The notes under the pieces are model-generated. The model made no database searches. It worked only from the letters and a program-made list of their open reading frames with translations, and had not been told where the DNA came from. A DNA stretch of 20,042 nucleotides from the NCBI RefSeq assembly GCF_000344685.1, contig NW_006920425.1, forward strand, positions 498,457 to 518,498. The letters are read 5' to 3'. The position numbers and the translations under genes are program-made. Of the stretch, positions 1 to 7,800 are shown in pieces (the first letter of the stretch is position 1; the number at the start of each line of letters is the position of its first letter). Source of the DNA: Gloeophyllum trabeum ATCC 11539 (Eukaryota > Basidiomycota > Agaricomycetes > Gloeophyllales > Gloeophyllaceae).

Positions 1-2
1 TA

Positions 3-97
3 TGACTCATGCTATTCCCCTCTATTTATAGAGATGAGTCATGTTGACTCAGCCTATGCTCAAGGACCAATCACAAGTCCCCAAGCTAGCTGACTCA
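3..97. promoter_or_regulatory. Cluster of four TGASTCA (Gcn4/AP-1-type) boxes
   Basis: Perfect 7-bp TGACTCA or TGAGTCA words occur at 3-9, 35-41, 45-51 and 91-97. The first two are arms of a 9-bp inverted repeat (ATGACTCAT and ATGAGTCAT, 2-10 and 34-42). This is the recognition word of the fungal bZIP regulators Gcn4/CPC1. The cluster lies 110-205 bases upstream of the TATA box at 208-215, a normal place for an upstream activating sequence. Binding is inferred from the motif only. Confidence 0.55.
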
Positions 98-207
98 TCC
101 TATTTTCTCACACTATTGTACACTATTCTCTCACACTATTGTCTATGTTGCCTAGTAACCAGGCAATTCTCCCACCCTATTGTTATGAATTTCAAATTAC
201 TGTAGGG

Positions 208-215
208 TATATAAG
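208..215 (+). promoter_or_regulatory. TATA box of the LTR-like block
   Basis: TATATAAG stands downstream of the TGASTCA cluster and about 445 bases before the presumed LTR end. This is the U3/R arrangement expected of an LTR promoter. Confidence 0.5.
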
Positions 216-724
216 GAGCTCAGTAGACAGTCTTAAAGGGAGACCCCCAATAATAATAAGAGACCCTCTAAATACCAGAGAGCCTCATTGGTTCAAGTCA
301 GCCTCAGAATCAGTTGTACTACTGTGTGCATCTGTATTGTCTTGGTTCCACAAAGTGCTGGAACAAGCAGTGTTAGTCTGGACTTAAGCTATCTGTGATA
401 CCTCAGAGAAGGGAAGGACTTGCAGTACTGTCTGCTGTCTGCCACAGCTAGTCTGTTTCTCTACCGTGAGAAATACTTCAGTCTAGGTTTGGTGTTGGAA
501 GTCTAGCCATAGACCTCTGGTCACCTGTGTTTGCTCTCTACCCTCATCCTCAGCTAGACTCTGGTAGTCAGCTATTTTGCTTGTTTAGTTATCTGGAGAT
601 TGAAACAAAGAGTTTTAACCTCTATAAAGCCTATACTCTCCCTCATTGAACACAAGGGAACTGCTCGACCAACGACAAATCCAGCATTCTCTGCGCCGCT
701 TAGAGATATTTAGGTGGTATTATA

Positions 725-1879
725 TCAATCGCAAGTTCTGCTGACAGCGCGAGCGACTCCTTCAATGCGAGCGCGCTTGGACGCGCGGCTGGAGGCGACA
801 GAGTCGGCATCCTCCATGTCGACATCCGGGTCCGGGTCGACTTGCCCAACAAGAGCGTCCAAGACCTTGATATCTTCTTCGGTGGGACTTATGTTGAGGT
901 CCCGCGTGAGCTTGAAGGCCTTCTTGATATGCTTGTTGTTGTAGTGACTGGTATCCGCCGAAGGAGGCGGGTGGAACGGACCTTGCTCTTTGACCGTCCG
1001 AGTCTTGCTGCCGGTAGGCGCGATGTCAAGGACCGGAGGAGGAAGGGAGACGGTCGAGGCGATCAAGACGTCGTGGGCATGGTGGTGATCGTGGTTTTGC
1101 CCTTGACGCTTCTTGCCTGCGCGCTTGCCGCGATAAGGGTGCCTCTTCCCATCTCGTGCATTGCTGCTGCTGCCCTGAGGGCACTGCTGCTGCTGCGAAG
1201 AAAAGGAGGGATCACCCGGCTTACGCTTCTCCACTGAGATCTTGTGCGCACCTAGCTGTGTCGTCTTCTTGTTCTGGGATTGCTCCCAGGCAGTGACAAC
1301 AGCCTCCCGGACTTTGTCAATGTCCATCGTCGATGTCGATCCCTGGACTAAGACTTGAACGAGGGAGTCATACCGAGGAAGGAGCGCATTGAGACAGATC
1401 AGTCCCTGGAGACAATCAGGGATGGTCTGTTTCTCAGAAGCCAAAGCGTTAAAGTGCTTGGCAATCTTGGTGAAGGCGGGAGCGGGATGTTGATCAGCCG
1501 GGATCTTAGTAGTTAACACCCCACGCAGCTCATTATAGATAGAGGCAAGAGACGAGATACCATATGTGTCATCGAGCTCATTCCAAGTTTCTTTAGCCGT
1601 CGTCTTGTTTTGAATAAGGGTGGCAATGGCAGGGGAGTATCGAAGACTAATAGTACCGATCGTCTTGGTATCATTCAGTCTCCAGGTGTCTTGTGCAGAG
1701 GTATCTTCACTGGTGCTGCCATCCTTGTAGGTGGTTACAACAGGGCTAGGCATAGTAATTGTACCGTCACAGTGCCCCCAAAGGCCTTGGGACATCAGGT
1801 ACGCCTTCATCTGTTGTGACCAGAGCGACCAGTTCGAGCCGTCGAGGACGGGGACAACAGCAATCAAGTTGTTCGACAT
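725..1879 (-). CDS. Copia-type Gag polyprotein (UBN2 family)
   Basis: This is a 384-residue frame starting MSNNLIAVVPVLDGSNW. The opening LDGSNWSLWSQQMKAYL is the hallmark of copia-type Gag proteins, and a UBN2-like helical region follows at about residues 60-205 (TWNELDDTYG, then TMDIDKVREAVVTAWEQ). In the retrotransposon this protein forms the cytoplasmic particle that packages element RNA. No CCHC zinc knuckle is visible. The nucleic-acid-binding role may be taken by a basic, His-rich stretch near residues 235-270 (RGKRAGKKR, DHHHAHD), as seen in many fungal copia Gags. The C-terminus is acidic (VDPDPDVDMEDADS) and then basic (ASKRARIE). The frame is uninterrupted, and the start is the first ATG of the frame, about 280 bases after the primer-binding site. 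No pol frame follows. The family call is firm; whether it is expressed is unknown. Confidence 0.85.
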   Translation of the reverse strand: MSNNLIAVVPVLDGSNWSLWSQQMKAYLMSQGLWGHCDGTITMPSPVVTTYKDGSTSEDTSAQDTWRLNDTKTIGTISLRYSPAIATLIQNKTTAKETWNELDDTYGISSLASIYNELRGVLTTKIPADQHPAPAFTKIAKHFNALASEKQTIPDCLQGLICLNALLPRYDSLVQVLVQGSTSTMDIDKVREAVVTAWEQSQNKKTTQLGAHKISVEKRKPGDPSFSSQQQQCPQGSSSNARDGKRHPYRGKRAGKKRQGQNHDHHHAHDVLIASTVSLPPPVLDIAPTGSKTRTVKEQGPFHPPPSADTSHYNNKHIKKAFKLTRDLNISPTEEDIKVLDALVGQVDPDPDVDMEDADSVASSRASKRARIEGVARAVSRTCD

Positions 1880-2160
1880 TGTTGAGGAGCAATTGAGAGA
1901 TCTGAAATCTGTATCAAGATCTCATCAATATCAGCGAAGCTATGCAGCCCGATAAGGGTGCACTGCTCCATGCTGTTGGCTCCATTAGGGAGTTACCCCA
2001 GGATCGATCATCAAGCCTGATGGCTGCTGATAACAGCGCCTACGGCAATGATCACGCATGAAGCCACACTGCAGCCTGTGAGGGCGCATAGGGCGATGCA
2101 CAGGTGAGCGAGGCGCAACGCGCTGCAGCGAGTTACCGCGCAGATGCAAGCTGCCTATTT

Positions 2161-2176
2161 GGGCTCATAACCTGAT
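2161..2176 (-). other. Primer-binding site matching the tRNA-iMet anticodon arm
   Basis: The plus strand reads GGGCTCATAACCTGAT immediately beside the LTR end. The first 12 bases equal the anticodon stem-loop of eukaryotic initiator tRNA (GGGCUCAUAACC in yeast). The last four, TGAT, extend the match into the LTR if one C is bulged. On the element's sense strand this is the reverse complement, as needed for priming. Copia elements are known to prime from an internal, half-tRNA site of tRNA-iMet rather than from the 3' end. The tRNA sequence is recalled, not searched. Confidence 0.7.
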
Positions 2177-2501
2177 GAAGAGTTATGGAGGCAGCAGCAT
2201 GCACAGTGCGCCCTACACAACTCACCTGTATTGGTTGGATACTGTAGCTACTAGTAAAGCTCGTATAAACGACCCTTGTCATTAGGCAGCAGAGCTGCAG
2301 GGTTTATATACACTGTGGCACATAGGCTGACTAAGCTACATGGAATATCTATAATCCTACTGAGCTCCACCTATGATGTCACTGACCCACATGAGCTCCG
2401 TGCCCTGCACAATAATGGAATATACCAGAATGTTCCAGAGGGTTCCGGTACATTCTGGTACTTTGTAGAACCTGGCGGCTAAGTCAGCACCTAGTTCAAC
2501 A
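2173..2501 (-). repeat. LTR copy A (329 bp), 5' LTR of the copia element
   Basis: Sense orientation is minus: it begins TGTTGAACTAGG at 2501 and ends CTCTTCATCA at 2173, with TG...CA ends. A TATATAAA box lies at 2303-2310 on the minus strand. It aligns along its whole length with copies at 3136-3465 and 13571-13901. It is called the 5' LTR because the primer-binding site abuts its 3' end. Confidence 0.88.
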
Positions 2502-2912
2502 ATATACACAGTGGCCCATAGGCTGACTATGTTAGGTTTTGGTTGTATTGGATACAGAGCCACTGGGACAAATAGGTACAAACAGCTTGACTATGTACTG
2601 AGCCACTGTATTTCCTTTGTTCCTTAGTCCGTGCAATTGACCTTGCCTTCGGTTTGTGTATGTGTCTGGGCCTGGTGTGCTTATGGCCACTCATCTTATG
2701 CTTCCCTGTTCTGCCTGCTGCTAACAGACTAAGCTACCTGGAATATCCTTAATCCTACTGAGCTCCACCTATGATGTCATTGACCCACATGAGCTCCGTG
2801 CCCCACTTGTATCTCTGTACAGTTGGTGGAATATACCAGAATATTCCAGAGGGTTCCGGTATGTTCTGGTACGTTGTAGAACCTGGCAGCTAAGTCAGTG
2901 CCTAGTTCAACA
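2502..2912 (-). repeat. LTR copy C, truncated and split by a second LTR
   Basis: Bases 2502-2529 match the LTR segment just 5' of the TATA box (ATACACAGTGGCCCATAGGC, one change per about ten bases). The match resumes at 2727 (GACTAAGCTACCTGG) and runs to the TG end of the LTR (CTAGTTCAACA, ending 2912). The 197 bases between are a separate insertion. The part that should lie 3' of the TATA region is missing and replaced by LTR copy A. This fits insertion of element A into this older LTR. Confidence 0.8.
2530..2726. mobile_element. 197-bp solo LTR-like insertion with GACTA target duplication
   Basis: The insertion begins TGTTAG and ends CTAACA, a perfect 6-bp inverted repeat with the TG...CA ends of an LTR. 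It is flanked by GACTA on both sides (2525-2529 and 2727-2731). Removing it together with one GACTA restores the interrupted LTR copy C (GGCTGACTAAGCTAC), which proves the insertion boundaries. It carries no reading frame and does not match the other LTRs here, so it belongs to a different family with a short LTR. Confidence 0.85.
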
Positions 2913-3135
2913 GGTGCGCATTTACAGAGTAGATTGAAGCGGAGCTTAAAAACGCGAGTTCAACAAAGTCACGTGCTGCCTAAACGCGTCTCACGATGAT
3001 GCGACCTCGGTCTGAGCCTCTCGTTTGTTTTGCAATTGTTCAATGTCCCTAAGTACCTATTTCCGGTCCCTGAATACCCCCGACATACTCTGTTGGCCTT
3101 GAGAGCAGCACAAAGGCACGTACCTGAGTGTCCCT

Positions 3136-3465
3136 TGTTGAACTAGGCGCTGACTTAGCTGCCAGGTTCTACAACGTACCAGAACATACCGGAACCCTCT
3201 GGAATATTCTGGTATATTCCATTATTGTACAATGGCACGGAACTCATGTGGGTCAGTGACATCATAGGTGGAGCTCAGTAGGATTATAGATATTCCACGT
3301 AGCTTAGTCAGCCTATGGGCCACTGTGTATATAAACCCTGCAGCTCTGCTGCCTAATAACAAGGGTCGTTCATACGAGCTTTACCAGTAGCTACAGCATC
3401 CAACCAATACAGGTGAGTTGTGTAGGGCGCACTGTGCGTGCTGCTGCCTCCATAACTCTTCATCA
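3136..3465 (+). mobile_element. Solo LTR copy B (330 bp), TCCCT target duplication
   Basis: This is a complete plus-oriented copy of the copia LTR, from TGTTGAACTAGG to CTCTTCATCA, with TATATAAA at 3328-3335. It is flanked by TCCCT at 3131-3135 and 3466-3470. Exact 5-bp duplications with no internal element between them show a solo LTR left by LTR-LTR recombination. Confidence 0.95.
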
Positions 3466-3470
3466 TCCCT

Positions 3471-4899
3471 GTCTCCGCATGGCTCAAGGATGTGCTCTAT
3501 GCAGAGAGTCAAGCTCTCTGGCATCCTGATGTCCCTTCAGGGTGAACTGCATGCGTGTTGCATCGCGGATGTCCCGCGGGGTCCGGCCAGTTGTTGATTG
3601 AACATGCCTCAATAGCTTCTGTGGACATTCTTCACATATCTAGGCCTGTAGAGTGGAAGGGGGTATGTTATTACATTCAGGTGAGATTAAGGTATGTCTA
3701 TACCAGTAATATTTGTGAATGGCATGGGTATCACGATGCGTACCCATATTGAACTACGCGCGAAGCCGCATTGAACGGGTCGGCTACGGATACGCGGATT
3801 TCGCTTTCGAGAGCGCGTTAAACGACACCTTCTGGAATCTGGATACCCAGCACGGGTACAGTCAAACACAACTCGTACCCGTCCCTGCCCATTTGGTTCG
3901 GATGCCTCTGCCCCGTGATGGACCAGAATTATCTCTTCCTGAGGACTGCTTGAGCCCTGGTCACTCATGGTAGGTGCCATTTCTGCTTCAAGTCCTTCTT
4001 CTAGCTGGTTTCAATGTAGATGCTGAGGATACATAGGCCCAATGCAGGACTGTAGATATGGGTCTATATATTCATATTTGTAGCCCATGCCATGCATTCT
4101 AGATTTGTGCATTTGTGCAGTCAACTCATAGTTATATGACCAAATGAAGTATAAATTATCTCTAATTGAGGGTGCATAAGTGCTATTTAATGCTACCATG
4201 TATAATTTAGACATGTAATGTCAATAAGATCCATCATTCACTCTTTGATAGAATTAGTTCTTAATTATATCTGATTTGCTCGGAAGGTTTTCCTGATGTG
4301 AAAGGACTCGACCTCCTTATCCAGCGGTCAGAGCGTTGTGATGTCAATTGTAAGTGTCCCTCCGACACCGATTTGTATTAATATTAACAGCAGAGTCAGC
4401 ACCGGAATTCTCTGTCTTACCTTTAAGCCTGGGCGCTAGCGCCCACAGGCTTCAACAACTCGAACACATCTGCCATCAGCGGTGGCGTTCAGCGATATCG
4501 ATCGATCATACTTTTGATACCACCACGTCGTCGTGTTTTTCTCAAGTTCCTTCCGATGCGCCAGTTCTGGCCTCGCTACCAGATGGGACGTCAGTCAAAC
4601 TCTATCTACTCTTTCGGGCATAAAGCAATCACTGTATCCCTTCGGGCCGAACCAAGGCCCATCTGTCGCAGTCCCCGACTTCAGGACATGGGGCCACTTG
4701 TGAGCGTCACGGAGTACTAGTACACGACAACGTCTCGGAACTGCATCGCTGTGCGTGAGTTGATTCGTCGTGATCATCAAGAGGATAGTCACAGACGGCC
4801 ACCGAATCTTGCTCTCGCAACAATAAAATTTTGCTCGATCAAATACAAGCTTCATCATACAGCATTAAAGGTATCTCGGTGCTATGAGTGGTGCAAGCC
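3471..4899. other. Gene-poor stretch upstream of the synthase gene
   Basis: No reading frame here shows coding character. Bases 3715-3930 are rich in ACCCGTA/TACGGGT-type words on both strands (around 3778, 3841, 3878), suggesting old repeat sequence. Bases 4000-4300 are AT-rich. The last 500 bases before 4900 should hold the synthase promoter. No clear TATA box was found there; the nearest AT-rich run is AATAAAATTTTG at about 4822-4833. A 28-bp GC-rich palindrome at 4425-4452 is listed separately. Confidence 0.5.
4425..4452. repeat. GC-rich interrupted palindrome upstream of the synthase
   Basis: The perfect 12-bp palindrome GGCGCTAGCGCC is enclosed by AAGCCTG and CAGGCTT arms, with two extra bases (CA) on one side. 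It lies about 450 bases upstream of the synthase start. It could be an operator, a cruciform or a transposon footprint; the sequence alone does not decide. Confidence 0.5.
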
Positions 4900-7800
4900 A
4901 TGGCTCTGGGCCACCATGACTCTCAGAGACATACCATGCTCGACATCTTCTCGAGATGGGCCTCGCATACACCTGAAGCGCCTTTCTTGATGATATCGCC
5001 CAGAGAGTCTCTCTCATATTCAGTGTCTTACATACTGGCTACTCAGCTCTTACCCCGCCGTCTTATGGAGCTTTGCCCTGGCCTTGGTGACGCTTCAGCC
5101 CCCCGGATTGCGGTTGTATCGCAAAATGATATTGTCTTTCCTCTTCTTCTATGGGCAATTTGGTCCATTGGAGGCGTAATGGTCCCCATCAGTGCAGGCA
5201 TAGACCCTTCACTATGGCGGGATATGTTCAAAATGGCAAAGATAGACTTCGTTCTTCTTTCCGACTCTGCCAAGGACATGCTTAATGCGAGATGTGGAGA
5301 CAGAGGAATTCATGCCGTTGAACAACCTATGAGCTCCGTTTTGCCTGGTGAATATCGCCTTCTGAATCCAAAAGAGGCCGGCGCGATCCCCCTGCGCTCT
5401 GCTTATGAAGGGCTTCTTGCTTGGGTATCCGACGGTCGAGGCCGCGATTTTGCGGAACCCGTTCCCAGAGTCGCCTTGCAATCATCGCAAGCCGCCCTCA
5501 TACTCTTCACAAGTTCACCGGTTGCGACATCATCTTTGAAGGCTGTGGTTTATTCTCACTCGATATTGATTGAGCATGGAAGGCGCATTCTACTCTACCT
5601 CGGCGGGGAGGAATATGTTCGTTGGCCTAAGAGACACTTGGGATGGCTGCCTTTCAGCCATGTGTTTGAGCTTTGTGCCTCCTTGTTGTAAGTCCGGAAA
5701 CTTTGTTTCGAATGGCAAGCTCTGATCATTCTAATAGGGGCATCGTTATTGGCACTGGAGGTTCTTACGTCTTCTACGATGCAAGGATATCATCTCCTGA
5801 AATGTCGAAGATGACCATATCCAATTTGCTGCTGCGAGCGCTGGACTATCATTACCCTGTCCAATCTTTTTGCGTGGTACCCATGATACTGCAGACTGTG
5901 TACCAAAGCATTGCAGGGAGAGATCTGGAGCTCTTGTGCTCTCTCCACTCCCTTATAGCAGGGGGCGCACCCTCGTCAAGGGAACTCGTGTCATGGGCCA
6001 AATCAAACGGCATACGATATCATGATATTGTAGGAGCCACTGAGCTCGGCGGTGCCATGTGCGGTAGACGCATCCTTGGTGAAAAGCAAGGATTCGAACT
6101 GATGGCGGGACTCATGGGTGTACTCGAAAAAGCGTGCGCGGATGACGACATTGGTGAGTTGATAATAATGGGCAAGGTGCGTCCCCTCTGTTTCTTTGCG
6201 GTTGCCGTACTTACTTTGCCATTGGTGCAGTGTATTCCTTCAAGATACGAAGTTGGAGAAAACAGCGCCTACTCTTCAGATCCAAGTACAGGAGTGATAA
6301 GCTATCGCACTGGCGACCTGTATTCTATTGGCACCGACTTTGTTGGGAAAACGATAGTCTGTGGAGAGCCGCTCCCTCAGTTTTGGGATAGCACTCCAAT
6401 GTCTGGTACGAAAAGCTTGTTTATTACTCTCTCGGGGTCCTCATATTTACCAGGGATAAGCTACGTTTCCCGCATGGATGACACGGTAATTTTCCAGTCA
6501 GGCTTCAAGGTGTTTGCTCCGGACCTTGAAGACGTACTGAACCGCGAGTCTGAAGTCAGGCAGTCAGCTGTCGTGGGCAACGCCTCCCGCGATTCGCTAC
6601 TCGCGATCCTTGAGCCTGCGACATCGGATCCGTCCCAACACCGTCTAATTTATCAAGCTGTGCTGCGACTGAATCGTACTCTGCCTTTCGAGGCTAGGTT
6701 TCGCACCGAGAATGTCATCCTCGTCAACGCGCTACCCATGACTACCAAGGGAACTCTTAATCGGAAGAAAATCAAGTACATGTTTGCAGATTCAATTGGT
6801 CGATGGCCCCAGGGAGGATTGGTGATCGTTGAAGAGGATCAGGGAGCGAAGGAAATTCTCGCCTGTCGTTCAAGCGGTGATATCGTTCGGGACAAACGGC
6901 TATTCCTGCGCCTCCAGGAAGTACTCGCTAAAGTTTTCAATATTGACCGGACAGAGTTCCAAGACCTCACTATGCTTCTTTCCGACCTCCCAATAACGTC
7001 TTTGGCAGTGGTCCGGCTGATGAATGAAATTAAAGGCGCCTTTGATTGTGACTTCAGTCTGTTCCAGTTTCACGAAGCGAAGACTCTGTACGATCTATAC
7101 AAATTGGCCTCAACAGGGCCATCATGCTCAAATTCCCCACATGACGGCGGGATTCCGACAAAACATATTGATGACTCCTCCGGGCCGAATGACTCTCCTG
7201 CTCTGGTAATCGCCGGAGCAGCGTGTAGACTACCCGGTGGTATCGACAGTCTGGACAAGCTCTGGTCGGTTCTTTTGCATCCAGAGGACTTCGCTGCTCA
7301 ATTGGGGACTGCAGCCCCATCTTCTCGCTGGAAGGCGGACTTGAATGACGAACTTCCGATGGGTTGGCTAAGCGAACCATTACTAGACGACGACATATCC
7401 TTTTCGGAATTTTTCAATATATCCCCTGCAGATGTGAAATGCATGTCCCCGAATGCAAGACTTGTGCTCCAGCTGGCATATAATGCGATTGAAGATGCTG
7501 GAATAGCTCCTCGAAGCCTGGTCGGCCAAAAATGGTCTGTCTATACCAGCACCAACGACTCGTGTTGGCGAGAAATGAAACAAGGCGATCCGGGTCCTGA
7601 AGGTGTGTCCTCAACTTGCACTCGCCTCCATACCTGACATATAGCTACCATAGCCTACAGCAGAACCTTGATCGGGGCGGCGTCTGACTTAGCAGGGGCA
7701 AGACTCTCCTATTTCTTAGACCTGAGAGGCCCCGCGATCGAAGTGAAGACAACCTGCTCAAGCAGTGCCGTTGCCGTTCACCAAGGTCCGTCTACAGATG

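Larger units (their letters stand above)
1..654 (+). repeat. LTR-like promoter block of an unidentified retroelement
   Basis: This block has no convincing reading frame but looks like a long terminal repeat. It has a cluster of TGASTCA boxes at its left edge, a TATA box (TATATAAG, 208-215), about 440 bases of AT-rich leader-like sequence, and a possible CA end near 653-654 (TTGAACACA). The left end probably lies just outside the window, because the first bases already belong to the repeated TGACTCA pattern. It does not match the 330-bp LTR family found elsewhere in the window, so it would be a different family. No primer-binding site or target duplication was recognised next to 654. The element boundaries are therefore inference. 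Confidence 0.4.
725..2501 (-). mobile_element. Truncated copia-type LTR retrotransposon (5' LTR, PBS, gag)
   Basis: Read on the minus strand, the element has a complete 5' LTR (2501 to 2173), a primer-binding site directly after it, a leader of about 280 bases, and an intact gag frame (1879 to 725). No protease, integrase or reverse transcriptase sequence follows. After the gag stop the sequence passes within about 70 bases into the unrelated LTR-like block. The element is therefore either 3'-truncated or a non-autonomous gag-only derivative. Its LTR family also occurs at 2502-2912, 3136-3465 and 13571-13901. The base next to the 5' LTR (2502 onward) belongs to another copy of the same LTR, so this element seems to have inserted into an older one. 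Confidence 0.75.

Noticed and set aside
3719..3973. 84-codon plus-strand frame upstream of the synthase
   Set aside because: It overlaps repetitive ACCCGT-type words and gives no recognisable motif or splice context.
4320..4360. tRNA-like words near TCCAGCGGTCAGAGCG
   Set aside because: No cloverleaf with paired acceptor and T arms could be drawn.
4888..4899. Start of the synthase at 4888
   Set aside because: The codon at 4888 is GTG. The first ATG in that frame is 4900 and has a better context for a eukaryotic start.
6177..6453. Reading the synthase straight through 6177-6230 and 6406-6453
   Set aside because: Both stretches are open and a multiple of three, but they insert hydrophobic or unrelated residues into the adenylation domain and have GT...AG ends. 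They are treated as in-frame introns.
7054..7380. Minus-strand frames inside the synthase, and similar frames at 8019-8345 and 9024-9437
   Set aside because: They are antisense to well-supported exons and show no family motifs.
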